64,000 nt of DNA from Rubinisphaera italica (GTDB lineage Bacteria > Planctomycetota > Planctomycetia > Planctomycetales > Planctomycetaceae): contig NZ_SJPG01000001.1 in the NCBI RefSeq assembly GCF_007859715.1, forward strand, positions 744,001 through 808,000, given 5' to 3'. The notes beneath the pieces are model-generated. The model saw nothing but the letters and a program-made list of their open reading frames with translations, was not told the DNA's origin and ran no database searches. Of the stretch, positions 9,366 through 19,878 are shown piece after piece. Each line of letters begins with the position of its first letter. The first letter of the stretch is position 1. A program made the position numbers and the translations under genes.

Positions 9366-9475
9366 GGCGAGCCGGCTCAGTTATGACTCGGGTGTTGTCA
9401 CGATCATTATGCGAAATTAACAATCAAGACGAGGTGGAATCGACCGTACCCGAGCCATAACTGGCTCGGCTCGCC
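9366..9475. repeat. MITE-like inverted-repeat element, copy B
   Basis: A 110-base element whose ends are near-perfect inverted repeats of about 28-30 bases (outermost GGCGAGCC and GGCTCGCC, followed by a CAGTTATG core and CTCGGGT). It fills the gap between the convergent rdgB and amylosucrase genes, starting on the base after the rdgB stop. The inner part aligns loosely with the reverse complement of copy A (for example TCACGA-CAT-TGCG), which supports common descent. It could fold into a long hairpin and act as a bidirectional terminator. Confidence 0.8.
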
Positions 9476-9488
9476 TCGAAAAAAGCAA

Positions 9489-11453
9489 TCAAACTCGCTT
9501 CAGCCAGACGACTTGATAAGGATCCAGTTTCAAGTCGGAAGATGTCTGGAAAGTGGTTTCTGAAATTACATCTTCAAAGAATCGCCCCAGACCTGCAGTT
9601 CGGAGCAGGTTTCCTGAGATCTCCTGAGGTTCTTCTGAAAAGTTACCTGCTACGATCAGGCGATCTCCTCCCTGACTGCGGACAAAACAAAAGACGTGCG
9701 AGTTGACCAGTGGGACAAGTTCCAAATCCAGGCCGCTGATGGCCGGGATCGACTTTCGCAGGGCGATCATCCGTTTAACAGAATTGAAAAGGCGACGACG
9801 AATCATGCGTTCATCGGAACCGAGTTGATCGCCAAGGTCTTCGAGAAATTCCCAGCGCATTTTCGGGCGATGAATCCAACGAGTATCCCCGGCTTTGGCG
9901 GGGTCTTTGACGAAATCGTAATCATTCAACATGCCCCATTCTTCACCGAGATATAAGAGTGGAATCCCGCCGATTGAGAGCGTGATTCCATGCAGCAACT
10001 GAATACGGCGAATCGCGAGATCTTTGAGTTGATCATCGTTTTGTTGAATCGCCTGCTCCAGCCCGGCGAGTGAAGCCATCGTCCCGGAAATCCGCATATC
10101 ACCCGTTTCGTGGTTATGCTGAAAGGGAACACCATGCGCGAATGAGCCAGGATATTGACCCGTGTAGAAGTTGTTCAGGAACTGACGATGATCGTATCCA
10201 TTGATGCCGACGTGAGCAGCATCTTGGTCATCGAAAGTCCAGCCGATGTCATCGTGACAGCGGAGATAGTTCACCCAAATCGTTTCTTCAGGCAATTGAT
10301 GCCGATGACTGGTTGATTGTCGAATCAGTTTTGTCTCACGTGTTGCCAGCGACTCCCACAACAACGCCATGAGCGTTGGGTTGTAAGAAATCTGACATTC
10401 TTCCGGGGAGATATACCGGACCACATCATCGGGATGCACAATCGCTTCCGACTTAAACAGAAGTCCGGGAGCAGCCAGTTTTGCTAGTGCATTGTACGCC
10501 TGAATGACCGAATGAGCCTGCTCAAGATTCTCGCAGGAGGTTCCCATCTGTTTCCAGATGAAGGCAACCGCATCGAGCCTGAGGATATCGACACCCACAT
10601 TTGCCAGAAACAACATCTCTTCGAGCATCGCCCGGAAGACGGCTGGATTACGATACTTTAAATCCCATTGATAGCTGTTGAAGGTCGTCCAGACCCATTG
10701 TTCCATCCCATCGTGCCAGGTGAAATTCCCACGCCGTACGGTCGGGAAAATTTCACGTAACGTACGCTCATACTGATCGGGAACTGTGCGATCAGGAAAG
10801 ATGTAATAGAAGTCTCGATACTCAGGATCGTTCGCCTGAGCCTGTTTTGCCCACTCGTGATCATCAGACGTGTGATTGAACACAAAATCGAGCACGAGTG
10901 AAATACCGGCTTCCCGTAAATCTTTTCCGAGTAATCGTAAATCTTCAATGGTTCCGAGACGGGGATCGACTGAACGATAATTGCTGATTGCATAACCACC
11001 ATCGTTATCGCCCGGGCGGACGGCAAACAGGGGCATCAGATGCAGATAGGTCAGTCCCAGATCTTTGAAGTAGGGAATGCAGTCGCGCAGCCGTCCCAGA
11101 TTTTCACTGAAGAGATCGACATAAAGTGCCCCGCCAACGAGTTTTTCGGAGCGGAACCAGTTGTCTTCATAGACGCGATGTCGATCGAGTTCTTTCAGAT
11201 CCTGTGGTCGGTCACACCAGGCACGGGCAGCTGAAAGGAGAATTTCTTCCAGATGATAGAAAAAATCGTAGCGATCCCCATACAGTTCGATCAGCAGGCG
11301 AAATAAACGCGGCCAGATCTCTGTGAGTCGTTCATCAAAATCACGGATTTCCTCCTGACTCGCTTCGGTCGTTTGCCAGAAGCGTTCAAGTCGTGGTCGG
11401 AGTCGTCTTAGTGAAATTTCAGCTTCAGGATTGGTTTTCAACAAGTTGCTCAT
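9489..11453 (-). CDS. amylosucrase (GH13)
   Basis: About 654 residues from the ATG at 11453. It is predicted to transfer glucose from sucrose onto alpha-1,4-glucan (or hydrolyse sucrose) in the cytoplasm. GH13 regions are present: [13 protein letters not shown] (region I), [10 protein letters not shown] with the nucleophile Asp (about residue 294), [11 protein letters not shown] with the acid/base Glu (about 335), and RCHDDIGW (about 400), which is the amylosucrase version of region IV. The N-terminal helical domain expected of this subfamily is present. The gene overlaps the 3' end of the sucrose-phosphate synthase gene by 29 bases, so translational coupling is likely. Sucrose hydrolase is the alternative specificity. 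Confidence 0.9.
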   Translation of the reverse strand: MSNLLKTNPEAEISLRRLRPRLERFWQTTEASQEEIRDFDERLTEIWPRLFRLLIELYGDRYDFFYHLEEILLSAARAWCDRPQDLKELDRHRVYEDNWFRSEKLVGGALYVDLFSENLGRLRDCIPYFKDLGLTYLHLMPLFAVRPGDNDGGYAISNYRSVDPRLGTIEDLRLLGKDLREAGISLVLDFVFNHTSDDHEWAKQAQANDPEYRDFYYIFPDRTVPDQYERTLREIFPTVRRGNFTWHDGMEQWVWTTFNSYQWDLKYRNPAVFRAMLEEMLFLANVGVDILRLDAVAFIWKQMGTSCENLEQAHSVIQAYNALAKLAAPGLLFKSEAIVHPDDVVRYISPEECQISYNPTLMALLWESLATRETKLIRQSTSHRHQLPEETIWVNYLRCHDDIGWTFDDQDAAHVGINGYDHRQFLNNFYTGQYPGSFAHGVPFQHNHETGDMRISGTMASLAGLEQAIQQNDDQLKDLAIRRIQLLHGITLSIGGIPLLYLGEEWGMLNDYDFVKDPAKAGDTRWIHRPKMRWEFLEDLGDQLGSDERMIRRRLFNSVKRMIALRKSIPAISGLDLELVPLVNSHVFCFVRSQGGDRLIVAGNFSEEPQEISGNLLRTAGLGRFFEDVISETTFQTSSDLKLDPYQVVWLKRV

Positions 11454-13605
11454 CGACACTGTCGTTTGGAATGATGATGTTGTCCAGGAATTGATAGTAA
11501 TGAATCCCTTCAATAATACCCCGCGCGTGATGCCCTTCTGCGAAGTAAATTCGGGGCCACTTCTTGAGTCGATTCAACTCAGGACTGTGGTTTCCGACGA
11601 CAACACCTAACGTCCGCCCTTTTAGCATTCCTTCATCATTACCGCAATCTCCGCCAACGAGCACTTTTTCCGGAGCAAAACCCCAGCGATACAGAAAATG
11701 TCGCATACTGTATTCACTTCCGCCTCGAACGGGAATGATATCCAGATACATATCGAGCGAAAGAACAACACTGGCCTTCAAACCCGCCTGCCGCAATGTG
11801 CGTTTGATCTCGGTCAGATTGGGAGCCTTGGATTTATCGATTTCGTAACTAATTTTGAATTCCGATTGATGATCGTCCGACTGCATGTAGAAACCCGGTA
11901 AACTCGACAAAGCCTCGCAGATTTCATCCCGTTTCCACTGATAGCCAATCTGATTCCGCCAACTGGTATCGAGTACCAGATCTTTGCCGTAATACAGCTC
12001 GGTTCCGACGGCGATATCCAGAAAATCGGGCATCGGCAGGTTTAATTCTTCAATCAGCTTCTTTGCACTGGCCAGCGGCCGCCCCGTCGCGATTCCGAAG
12101 CCGACATTCGGGTTCGCTTTGATCATTTCGATTAACTCGTGCAGGGCTTCATCATCGCCTGTCAACGTGTTGTCGAGATCGGTAATAATCATCCGATCAA
12201 ACTTGGGGATCTGCCGCCGATTCGCAGGGCTGGCCAACGCCGGTGGTGGGGAAGTCGAAAGAATATCATTCAAATCCCGTAGATATCGACGGGCATGATT
12301 CGACCAGGCATAATGTTCGCGAGCCCCTTCGAGTCCATTTTTTGACCACTCATCCCATTTTTCAGGATCGGTTAATATCCTGAGCAGGGCATGTTCTATC
12401 GCTTTTTCATCGAGCGGATCGACCAGCAAGCCGTTTTTGCAGTTGGCAATAATATCCCGCGGCCCCCCATCGTTGGTGGCGACAATAGGCAGTCCTGAGC
12501 CAGCCGCTTCAAGCAGAGTGAGACCAAATGGTTCCGTCAGAGCGGCATTCACGAATACGCCGCGTGTCTGTGTGACGTACCGATAAAGCAAAGGTACTTC
12601 AGAAGGGTGGTGTGATTTCGGATAGGCAATTTTTCCGTACAGATCATAGACATCGATGATGGTCATCACGTGTCGGATAATCTTGCGTTGACTTTTGGGC
12701 AAATCGCGGAGGTCCTCGCGTGTACCGAGGATCATCACCAGATTGGCGGCTTCCTGAAGTCTCTCGCTTTCCCCAAAAATCTTGACGAGCATTTCCAGAT
12801 TTTTCCGCTCATCGGGACGAGCCATCGCCAGAATAATTGGCTTGTCTGGCTCTCGCAAAAAACGATTGAGTTGTTGCACAATGGGAGTCTTCTCCGCATC
12901 AACCGGATCCGTTGTAAACGAATCCAGATCGACACCGGGCGGGATCACTTCCATGCGAGCAGGAATGTAGTGATCGTATATGCCATATTGCTGTTCGACT
13001 TCCTGATTCGTACTAGTCACCACCATAGCCGCGGTTTCGAGGGCGAATTCTTCCGCTTCAATTCGCTGGGTCAGGTTGTATGTCTTCTCGATATTCGCGG
13101 CATTGGAGGCATTAGCCATCAAGCGTTCCCGTTTCACACGTCCAAGTGAATGACCCGTGAACACAAACGGAATATGCAGCAATCGGGAGAGGTAAGCCCC
13201 TGCCAGACCTGCATCGGCGTAGTGTCCGTGAATAATGTCGGGCAAACCATGTCGTTTGAAATGGATCAAAGCCTGGTCGATAAACATTTCAATGTAAGGC
13301 CAGAGGGCTTCTTTGCGAAGATATTTTTTGGGGCCAAATGGTAAACGGATGATGCGGACATTATCTGCCAGTTGTTCTTCGACCTGAGCATAGTCGTCAC
13401 TGACACGACTGTCGAAAATCTGCCGGGTAATCAACTCGACTTCGGAAACATCTTTTCTCTGCCCAAGTTCCTTAGCCAGCTCAAGCACATACTTGACCTG
13501 CCCACCGGTATCGGCATCACGTCCCAGTTCAGGTTCATGGCCACGAATTAAACCATGCAGACTGATCAAGGCAATTTTAGCGTCGGAGAATTTCGTTTCG
13601 CTCAT
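11425..13605 (-). CDS. sucrose-phosphate synthase with C-terminal phosphatase domain
   Basis: About 726 residues. Residues 1-460 are a GT4 glycosyltransferase that should make sucrose-6-phosphate from UDP-glucose and fructose-6-phosphate: [15 protein letters not shown] near the start, [12 protein letters not shown], and the [25 protein letters not shown] nucleotide-sugar motif, seen in segments. From about residue 472 there is a HAD domain with [15 protein letters not shown] and [12 protein letters not shown], so its phosphatase residues look intact. The ATG at 13605 has AGGA four bases upstream; an in-frame start at 13668 is less likely. It is co-transcribed with the amylosucrase and diverges from the separate phosphatase gene. 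Confidence 0.9.
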   Translation of the reverse strand: MSETKFSDAKIALISLHGLIRGHEPELGRDADTGGQVKYVLELAKELGQRKDVSEVELITRQIFDSRVSDDYAQVEEQLADNVRIIRLPFGPKKYLRKEALWPYIEMFIDQALIHFKRHGLPDIIHGHYADAGLAGAYLSRLLHIPFVFTGHSLGRVKRERLMANASNAANIEKTYNLTQRIEAEEFALETAAMVVTSTNQEVEQQYGIYDHYIPARMEVIPPGVDLDSFTTDPVDAEKTPIVQQLNRFLREPDKPIILAMARPDERKNLEMLVKIFGESERLQEAANLVMILGTREDLRDLPKSQRKIIRHVMTIIDVYDLYGKIAYPKSHHPSEVPLLYRYVTQTRGVFVNAALTEPFGLTLLEAAGSGLPIVATNDGGPRDIIANCKNGLLVDPLDEKAIEHALLRILTDPEKWDEWSKNGLEGAREHYAWSNHARRYLRDLNDILSTSPPPALASPANRRQIPKFDRMIITDLDNTLTGDDEALHELIEMIKANPNVGFGIATGRPLASAKKLIEELNLPMPDFLDIAVGTELYYGKDLVLDTSWRNQIGYQWKRDEICEALSSLPGFYMQSDDHQSEFKISYEIDKSKAPNLTEIKRTLRQAGLKASVVLSLDMYLDIIPVRGGSEYSMRHFLYRWGFAPEKVLVGGDCGNDEGMLKGRTLGVVVGNHSPELNRLKKWPRIYFAEGHHARGIIEGIHYYQFLDNIIIPNDSVDEQLVENQS

Positions 13606-13788
13606 GTCATCCTGGAGAGTAAGCGATTCTGACTGGCTAGATATTTTCCACAAAGTTTCATTGACCACTAAGAGATCAAAGATACTGTCCGTTCAACGTC
13701 CAGTATGAGCCCGTCAAAATCTGGTTTTAGCCACATTTTCAACTGATAATCACTACGCCTGTTCGCAGAAAATATGACTATTCGTTAC

Positions 13789-13815
13789 GATGGTATAACC
13801 ATCTTGTCCTATAAT
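13789..13815 (+). promoter_or_regulatory. candidate operator plus -10 box upstream of the sucrose phosphatase
   Basis: GATGGT-ATA-ACCATC is a perfect 6+6 palindrome at 13789-13803. Seven bases later comes TATAAT (13810-13815), a consensus -10 box, 37 bases before the phosphatase ATG. No good -35 box is seen at the normal distance. The palindrome lies in the divergent promoter region of the sucrose genes, so a regulator bound there could affect both directions. This is inference. Confidence 0.35.
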
Positions 13816-13852
13816 TCTTTTTAAACAATAGCAAATTCAGGCTAAGATTTAA

Positions 13853-14662
13853 ATGACATTATGTCCACATGCGATTCTGGCGTCCGATTTGGATGGAACA
13901 TTAATCCCCCTCGATGGTCAACCAGAGCAACAACGAGATCTGCAGCACTTGGGGCAATCACTGAAAGAGAACCGCATTCCACTTATTTATGTAACGGGAC
14001 GACATTTGCAATCAGTCGAGAAAGCTCAGCAGGAATTTCGACTGCCGGAACCTGACTGGGTGATTTGCGATGTCGGCAGCACAATCTGTCGACGCAACGC
14101 CACCGGCAAACTCGAACCGCTGCACGAGTACGCAAAGCATCAACACGAAATTGTCAAAGCCTGTCCACGAACAGATGTTCTGCAATATGCTTCCAAAATC
14201 CCTGGTTTGAGAGAGCAGGAAGCCTTTAAGCAGGGGCCTTACAAGCTCAGCTTCTATGCCGATGAAACTCAGCTCAGTGATATCGAACAAAACATGCTGG
14301 AAATTCTCGAAGACCAGGAAATTCCCTGGTCGCTGATTTGTAGTGTCGATCCCTTCAATGGCGATGGACTCGTCGATTTATTGCCACAGGATATCTCCAA
14401 GGCTTATGCTCTCAAATGGTGGGCGGACTTTGCTGGTTACGAAGATTCTCAAATCGTGTTCGCGGGCGATTCTGGTAATGATTACGCGGCTTTTGTCAGT
14501 GGCTTTCGTGCGATCCTGGTGAATAACACGAATCAGAAAATTGTCGATCAAGTCGCACAGGAACATCATAAACTTGGTTACACCAACCGAATGTATCACG
14601 CCAAATCATCCGCCACGAGCGGAGTTCTGGAAGGTTGTCGGGCGTATCAGCTTTTCGATTGA
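13853..14662 (+). CDS. sucrose-6-phosphate phosphatase (HAD, SPP type)
   Basis: 269 residues, the usual size of a free-standing SPP. It dephosphorylates sucrose-6-phosphate to sucrose. HAD motif I is SDLDGTLIPLDG near residue 11, motif II is the YVTGRH segment, and motif IV is FAGDSGNDYAAF, all intact. The SPP-like VICDVGSTI segment is present. It diverges from the synthase-amylosucrase pair across about 250 bases. The synthase already carries an apparently active phosphatase domain, so this is a second enzyme for the same step. Confidence 0.88.
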   Translation: MTLCPHAILASDLDGTLIPLDGQPEQQRDLQHLGQSLKENRIPLIYVTGRHLQSVEKAQQEFRLPEPDWVICDVGSTICRRNATGKLEPLHEYAKHQHEIVKACPRTDVLQYASKIPGLREQEAFKQGPYKLSFYADETQLSDIEQNMLEILEDQEIPWSLICSVDPFNGDGLVDLLPQDISKAYALKWWADFAGYEDSQIVFAGDSGNDYAAFVSGFRAILVNNTNQKIVDQVAQEHHKLGYTNRMYHAKSSATSGVLEGCRAYQLFD

Positions 14663-14788
14663 CGATCACTGATTCGACAACAAGAATGAATTTAGCGCAT
14701 ACTGATACGACTATCACCAGGAATGAACAATCGCTCGCTGGTGTCAATATGTTACAACTCCTTCACTCCATCGACTGAGGTTGAAGAC

Positions 14789-16264
14789 ATGAATCCGATT
14801 CCCATGCGAGACGAATTCAATCGTGCATTGCACATGACGCGACGGCACCTGTTCGGACAGGCTTCGCTCGGATTGGGAACCGCAGCTCTGGCTTCTCTGA
14901 ATATGGGAGGCCTCGCGATGGCCAGCAATAATGCCGGTCTCCCCGAGTTGCCTCACTTTGCTCCGAAAGCCAAGCGGGCCATTTATCTGTTCATGGCTGG
15001 AGCACCGTCCCAACTCGACACCTTCGATTACAAACCCAAGCTGAACGATCTGTTCAATGAAGATCTTCGCAAGATGCCTGATGTCCAGAAAGGACAACGA
15101 ATCACAACGATGACTTCCGGTCAGTCTTCCCTGCCGATCGCCCCATCCAAATTCAAGTTTGCTCAATACGGCGAATCCCGCGCCTGGGTGAGCGACCTGC
15201 TCCCTTACACTGCGAAAATGGTTGATGATATTGCCATCGTGAAAACGGTTCATACCGAAGCGATTAATCATGATCCCGCCATCACTTACATCTGCACGGG
15301 AAATCAATTGCCGGGAAAAGCGAGCCTGGGTGCGTGGCTCAGCTATGGACTCGGTTCCATGAACGATAATCTTCCTTCATTCGTCGTAATGACTCCTACC
15401 TGGACAGGACGCCCGGAAGCTCAAGCGTTATACAACCGCTTGTGGGGTTCAGGATTTCTACCAACGAAATATCAGGGAGTTTCACTCCGCTCGCAAGGTG
15501 ATCCTGTCCTGTTTCTTTCAAATCCTCCGGGGATTGATCGGGAAACTCGCCGCAGCATGTTGGATCGGGCGGCTGAGTTGAATCGCCAAACTTACGAATC
15601 GTGGGGCGATCCCCAAACGCGTGCCCGTGTGGAACAGGCAGAGATGGCATTTCGGATGCAGGCCTCTGTTCCCGATCTCGTCGATATTTCCGGGGAGACA
15701 AAAGAGACTCTCGAAATGTATGGCGACGAAGTGACCAAGCCGGGCACCTTCGCAGCGAGTTGTTTGCTGGCTCGTCGCATGGCTGAGCGGGATGTCCGTT
15801 TTGTGCAGATCTTCCATCGAGGTTGGGACCAACATGCAAACATGGCCCGCGATCTGCCGAATCAATGTCACGATATCGATCAGCCAGCCTGGGCATTGAT
15901 TCAGGATCTGAAACAGCGGGGCATGCTTGACGATACGCTCGTGGTTTGGGGCGGGGAATTCGGTAGAACGGTTTATTGCCAGGGGAAGTTGACGCGAGAA
16001 AATTATGGTCGCGATCATCACCCCAGAAACTTTTGTGTCTGGCTGGCCGGCGGAGGTGTTAAGCCCGGTGTTGTTTATGGCGAAACCGATGACTTCAGTT
16101 ACAACGCAATTGAAAATCCCGTTCACATTCACGATTTGAATGCGACAATCCTCCGCTGTATGGGGATCGACAATTCCCGATTCACTTTCCGAGCGCAAGG
16201 TCTGGATGTGCGTTTGACTGGAGTCGAAGAACATCATCCTGTCGAAGGGATCATGAAATCGTGA
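14789..16264 (+). CDS. DUF1501 Tat-exported protein (sulfatase-like fold)
   Basis: About 491 residues. The N-terminus has [22 protein letters not shown], seen as a twin-arginine-type signal (RR then a hydrophobic segment). The mature part shows DUF1501 features: [20 protein letters not shown], the [11 protein letters not shown] segment, [10 protein letters not shown] and GRDHHPRNF with HDLNATIL near the end. The fold is alkaline-phosphatase/sulfatase-like. In planctomycetes such genes usually pair with DUF1549/DUF1553 cytochrome genes, but none is adjacent here. The start at 14789 has GAGG at a good distance. The stop overlaps the next start (GTGA). Confidence 0.85.
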   Translation: MNPIPMRDEFNRALHMTRRHLFGQASLGLGTAALASLNMGGLAMASNNAGLPELPHFAPKAKRAIYLFMAGAPSQLDTFDYKPKLNDLFNEDLRKMPDVQKGQRITTMTSGQSSLPIAPSKFKFAQYGESRAWVSDLLPYTAKMVDDIAIVKTVHTEAINHDPAITYICTGNQLPGKASLGAWLSYGLGSMNDNLPSFVVMTPTWTGRPEAQALYNRLWGSGFLPTKYQGVSLRSQGDPVLFLSNPPGIDRETRRSMLDRAAELNRQTYESWGDPQTRARVEQAEMAFRMQASVPDLVDISGETKETLEMYGDEVTKPGTFAASCLLARRMAERDVRFVQIFHRGWDQHANMARDLPNQCHDIDQPAWALIQDLKQRGMLDDTLVVWGGEFGRTVYCQGKLTRENYGRDHHPRNFCVWLAGGGVKPGVVYGETDDFSYNAIENPVHIHDLNATILRCMGIDNSRFTFRAQGLDVRLTGVEEHHPVEGIMKS

Positions 16265-17136
16265 ATCCGCAGAATTTGAATTCGGATTTGTCCATTCGCC
16301 CCTGGAAATTTGGTAAGCGTGAGTATCAGCTAGGCAAACATCCGCTCATCATGGGAATTGTCAATGTGACTCCCGACAGCTTTTCGGATGGCGGGCAATT
16401 TCTGCAAACACAGTCAGCCGTTGAGCATGCCCTGCAATTGGTCGAAGAGGGTGCAGACTTCCTCGATATCGGTGGTGAATCGACTCGTCCGGGAGCAGAG
16501 CCTGTTTCGACCGAAGACGAGATCAGTCGAGTTTTGCCAGTCGTTGAAGCACTGTCGGGGAAAACAGCGATTCCGATTTCCATCGACACAACCAAAGCCG
16601 AAGTTGCTCAGGCCTGTTTGTCTGCAGGAGCGGAAATCATCAATGATATTTCTGGATTGACTTTCGATGAACAGATGCCGGAAGTCTGCCGGGAAGCTGA
16701 TGCGGGGATTGTCTGCATGCATATCAAGGGGACGCCGCAAACAATGCAGGAAAACCCGCATTATGAAAATTGTGTGCAGGAAATTGATGAGTGGCTGCAG
16801 GCTCGTTTGAAAATGCTCAACGAACAGGGAATCGATTCCACTCGACTTGTCCTCGACCCTGGCATCGGCTTCGGAAAAACCGCTGAGCATAATCTGGAAA
16901 TTCTCTCTTCGATTAAGCAGCTGAGGAAATCGGGGCGTCCTGTTCTGATCGGACATTCCCGCAAGCGATTTCTAAAAAAAGTCCTCAATCGGGAAATGGA
17001 AGAACGCCTGGCTGGGACGATTGGAGTGGCCATTGCCCTGGCTGAACAACAGACCGATATTATCCGCGTGCACGATGTCGCTGCGATTCAAGATGCACTG
17101 CTCGCTTGGAAAACCGTTCGCGAGTGGCAACAGTAG
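16261..17136 (+). CDS. folP: dihydropteroate synthase
   Basis: 291 residues. It condenses 6-hydroxymethyl-dihydropterin diphosphate with p-aminobenzoate in folate synthesis. All family motifs are intact: [63 protein letters not shown] and the C-terminal RVHDV. It starts with GTG inside the stop of the DUF1501 gene (GTGA overlap), implying translational coupling even though the two functions are unrelated. No other folate genes are nearby. Confidence 0.95.
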   Translation: MNPQNLNSDLSIRPWKFGKREYQLGKHPLIMGIVNVTPDSFSDGGQFLQTQSAVEHALQLVEEGADFLDIGGESTRPGAEPVSTEDEISRVLPVVEALSGKTAIPISIDTTKAEVAQACLSAGAEIINDISGLTFDEQMPEVCREADAGIVCMHIKGTPQTMQENPHYENCVQEIDEWLQARLKMLNEQGIDSTRLVLDPGIGFGKTAEHNLEILSSIKQLRKSGRPVLIGHSRKRFLKKVLNREMEERLAGTIGVAIALAEQQTDIIRVHDVAAIQDALLAWKTVREWQQ

Positions 17137-17148
17137 GTCAGGCTGTGC
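17133..17148. repeat. GTAGGTCAGG-type repeat half-site
   Basis: GTAGGTCAGGCTGTGC begins at the folP stop codon. It matches one arm of the palindromic repeat at 27428-27452 and the half-site at 6922-6937. Confidence 0.4.
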
Positions 17149-17183
17149 TTGATGAAATTGACGCTCGATGCCATTACACAAAA

Positions 17184-17252
17184 TACAAGCACGAAGCGCA
17201 AGCGAGTGAGTTTTTTCAAACCTGACACACTCGCTTGCGCTTCGTGCTTGTA
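17184..17252. repeat. perfect 25-base inverted repeat
   Basis: The arms 17184-17208 and 17228-17252 are exact reverse complements over 25 bases (core CACGAAGCGCAAGCGAGTG), separated by a 19-base T-rich spacer. It lies downstream of folP and could fold into a very stable hairpin. From memory, this core recurs in intergenic regions of other planctomycete genomes, which fits a REP/MITE-like family. Confidence 0.85.
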
Positions 17253-17379
17253 GTATTAAAATGCGAGTCCAGTTTATTATTCAAACAGTGAATATCGGAA
17301 TTACTTGTTGCATCCCTGAATAGTAGTGCTAAACCATCTTCACAAGACGATTCGATGATGTCCTGAGGAGATGCAAATT

Positions 17380-17982
17380 ATGTCGGCCACAACCATTCAA
17401 CTTTCTGTCATCACAAGTACCTGGCAGCGTCAAAAACATCTGGCTGGTTTACTTCAGCAACTCTCTCAGCAGTCACTTGGTGGATTATCCATTGAGCATC
17501 TCGTCATTTCCGATGGTCCCGATCCCATCGCGGCTGCTCTGGTGAAGCATTCCAATTCACGATACTTCGAGTTAGAAACTAACCAGGGATGCTATGGCGT
17601 AGCCGCTAAGGATCTGGGAATCGCTCACGCTCAGGGGGAATATGTCTGCTTCTGGGATGATGATAATCTGTACGAACCTCACGCTCTGACTGCCTTATAT
17701 TGCACCACCAAAGGACATGATATTGGCATTGTTCAGGCGGAGCACTGGTCAGTCACCAACAGACGTTTTGTGCAGATTCCCAGAACCTGGTCGGGAAAAG
17801 TCCAGCCCGGGGATATCGATACCATGTGCCTTTGCGTGCGAACGGAACTGGCCAAAGTAGTTCCCTGGAATTCTCCGCCGCACAAGCGTGGGACAGACCA
17901 TCGCTGGTTAAGCCGTCTGCTGGCTGAACCGAGAGATGTTAATCATGTTAAAATTGTGATCGGTAAGCATTTGACTTTTTAA
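17380..17982 (+). CDS. short GT2-type glycosyltransferase
   Basis: About 200 residues, essentially only the GT-A nucleotide-binding half. It has LSVITSTWQRQKHLAGLLQQL at the N-terminus (seen in parts), IEHLVISDGP, and FWDDDNLYEPHAL, which is the DxD-like metal site. The C-terminus ends soon after a GTDHRWLSRLL segment, shorter than most GT2 enzymes. It has no membrane segment. I prefer the ATG at 17380 because GAGGAG lies nine bases upstream; the ATG at 17371 would touch that site. The acceptor is unknown. It stands alone. Confidence 0.72.
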   Translation: MSATTIQLSVITSTWQRQKHLAGLLQQLSQQSLGGLSIEHLVISDGPDPIAAALVKHSNSRYFELETNQGCYGVAAKDLGIAHAQGEYVCFWDDDNLYEPHALTALYCTTKGHDIGIVQAEHWSVTNRRFVQIPRTWSGKVQPGDIDTMCLCVRTELAKVVPWNSPPHKRGTDHRWLSRLLAEPRDVNHVKIVIGKHLTF

Positions 17983-18365
17983 AATAGAATTCATTTGCCG
18001 CGACTGGTAACTTTTTCCCCGCTGAAGATCTTGATTTTCCAATTCCATTAATGAAAATCGATGTTTTCTGTAGATCGACGGTTTTTTCCTGCGTTAATGA
18101 TCCTAAGCGGGAGAAATTCCGTTTCATAACTTTCCGGATCATGACGAATGTAACAATTTGCATTTATTTAATGAGCATGGTAATCTGAACACAACTTAGA
18201 GTGAGCTGATGGTGGAGTTGGTTAAGTCGATTCAACGATTTAGCAATCTCCACCAATTAAATCACTGGTTAAGCAATCCAAGGTAACAATTTCAGCAAGG
18301 CCAGAGTTTCATACTCCGCAGACAATTCTGCAGGTCAACGCGAACATTTTTCTGGAGAAATTTCC
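17983..18365. other. intergenic region upstream of the DUF1559 gene
   Basis: About 380 A+T-rich bases without a convincing gene. It contains the promoter-like pair at 18158-18186 and implies a leader of about 180 bases before the DUF1559 start. No riboswitch or tRNA is recognised. Confidence 0.45.
18158..18186 (+). promoter_or_regulatory. possible sigma-70-like promoter for the DUF1559 gene
   Basis: TTGCAT (18158-18163), a 17-base spacer, then TAATCT (18181-18186). Each box keeps about four of six consensus positions and the spacing is ideal. Found by eye only. Confidence 0.3.
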
Positions 18366-19448
18366 ATGGTGCCGATGCAAGGTCACCCGCATAAAAACCG
18401 AAAGAGCAGAAGTCAGGCTGGCTTTACACTGGTGGAACTGCTGGTGGTTATCGCCATCATTGGGACCCTGGTCGCTCTGCTGTTACCAGCTGTTCAACGC
18501 GCCCGCGAAGCTGCGAGAAGAACCGGCTGCCGTAACAATTTGCACCAAATTGTACTCGCAGCTCACAACTATCTCGATTCTCACAAAAGCTTCCCCTCCG
18601 GCTACATTTACGTCGATCCACTAGACGTCGATAACAACGGAGTTGCTGATATCGATAACGACGGGGACGGATTCATTGATGGGACCTCATATCCAGTAGG
18701 GTTTGGGCTTACGTACAGTACCGTGTATCCACTTCAGTTCCAGGAACCCGCAATTTTTAATATCGAATCAAATCCACAATATCAGGTCAATAATTGGTAT
18801 ATCGAAAATTACTGGTCATGGCATGCTCTGATGATGTCTGAAATGGATCTGAAGGTTTCGGTTGGTGCAGATACCAACATTCCCAAGTTTAATGTCGCAG
18901 GGGCTTGGTACAGTAATAATCTGCAAGCGGCCAAAGTGGATATTCCCTCCTATAAATGCCCATCAGCATCATTACCAAGTAATCGTCCGCAGGGATTTGG
19001 ATTTACAACCTACAAGGGGAATTCCGGTCGGAACTGGGCTCCAGGGTCTACTCAGGCTATAAATGGTACGCCGGTTAACAATGGAATTCTTTATCGTAAC
19101 AGTTCAGTTTCTGACAGAGATATTCCCGATGGAATGACGACTACCTTAATGGTTGGTGACTCCTTATTCGGTTTCTGGGCTGACGGGCGATCTTCCTGTT
19201 GTGCAGTCGTTCCAGGCTCAGGAGATAGCTCAACTCATCAATTTGACGACGTCTTTGGAGGCGGAGGCAGTGGACCTCCTGTTGCAGTTGGTTCGAATCC
19301 CGCATTCACTTTCGGAAGTTGGCACGATGGGCTTGTCATCTTCTCAATGTGCGATGGTTCCACAAGAGACATTAGTAAAGTCGTTAGTCGGGCTGTCCTT
19401 GGAAATTTAGCGACACGTAACGGCGGAGAGCGAATTTCTGATTTCTAG
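18366..19448 (+). CDS. DUF1559 pseudopilin-like protein
   Basis: 360 residues. A type IV prepilin-type signal ([28 protein letters not shown], seen as the cleavage site G-FTLVE and its helix) is followed by [24 protein letters not shown], the planctomycete DUF1559 hallmark. The C-terminus has the family's H-x9-DG box ([17 protein letters not shown]). These proteins are predicted to be processed by a prepilin peptidase and anchored or assembled outside the inner membrane; their role is not established. A 20-residue acidic Asp/Asn stretch ([16 protein letters not shown]) could bind calcium. GGAG precedes the ATG and a terminator follows. Confidence 0.9.
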   Translation: MVPMQGHPHKNRKSRSQAGFTLVELLVVIAIIGTLVALLLPAVQRAREAARRTGCRNNLHQIVLAAHNYLDSHKSFPSGYIYVDPLDVDNNGVADIDNDGDGFIDGTSYPVGFGLTYSTVYPLQFQEPAIFNIESNPQYQVNNWYIENYWSWHALMMSEMDLKVSVGADTNIPKFNVAGAWYSNNLQAAKVDIPSYKCPSASLPSNRPQGFGFTTYKGNSGRNWAPGSTQAINGTPVNNGILYRNSSVSDRDIPDGMTTTLMVGDSLFGFWADGRSSCCAVVPGSGDSSTHQFDDVFGGGGSGPPVAVGSNPAFTFGSWHDGLVIFSMCDGSTRDISKVVSRAVLGNLATRNGGERISDF

Positions 19449-19563
19449 CACATTTCCCAAATCTAATTTTCCGCGTTCTGCCTGGGCAAATGTAGCGATT
19501 TAGGGAAATAATCGTACATGCGAAGGCACACGGCATTTAGAATTGTCGGCAGTGGCTAACTTC

Positions 19564-19589
19564 AGGGACTGAAAGATCAGTCCCTTTTT
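19564..19589 (+). terminator. rho-independent terminator after the DUF1559 gene
   Basis: A perfect 9-base stem (AGGGACTGA/TCAGTCCCT) with a 4-base loop, running into five T. Confidence 0.85.
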
Positions 19590-19618
19590 CATTGATTCTT
19601 ACATCACTCGATCCATGA

Positions 19619-19650
19619 AAAAAGCACACTCAGTACTGAGTGTGCTTTTT
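19619..19650 (-). terminator. rpsU: bidirectional palindromic terminator next to rpsU
   Basis: A 32-base perfect palindrome. The arms contain GCACACTCAGT/ACTGAGTGTGC flanked by A5 and T5, so it can end transcription in both directions. It lies 37 bases downstream of the S21 stop. Confidence 0.88.
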
Positions 19651-19686
19651 ATATTCGATACGCGGTGAACTCAAAGTGTTTCCACT

Positions 19687-19878
19687 TTAATTTGCACGTA
19701 GGTTAATTTGCTCGCGACGTTCTGCACGTCTGCGGGCGCGTCGTTTGGTTTCGCTCGGTTTTTCATAATATTCACGACGGCGCATTTCTTTTTTGATGCC
19801 GCTATGCTCGACGAGCTTACGGAAACGCTTGACCGCATCGGTCACCGCTTCCCCTTCACGTAGACGCAATTTAACCAC
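19687..19878 (-). CDS. rpsU: 30S ribosomal protein S21
   Basis: 63 residues beginning [20 protein letters not shown], with the basic C-terminal helix ([17 protein letters not shown]) of S21, which binds near the 3' end of 16S rRNA. I place the start at GTG 19878. The Shine-Dalgarno GGGGAGGT lies seven bases upstream of it, and S21 proteins normally begin M-V-K. An in-frame GTG at 19887 would touch that site. It is monocistronic, with its own terminator. Confidence 0.93.
   Translation of the reverse strand: MVKLRLREGEAVTDAVKRFRKLVEHSGIKKEMRRREYYEKPSETKRRARRRAERREQINLRAN

Noticed and set aside
19280..19310. GGTTCGAATCCC, a string typical of a tRNA T-arm
   Set aside because: It lies inside the DUF1559 reading frame and no acceptor, D or anticodon stems surround it.
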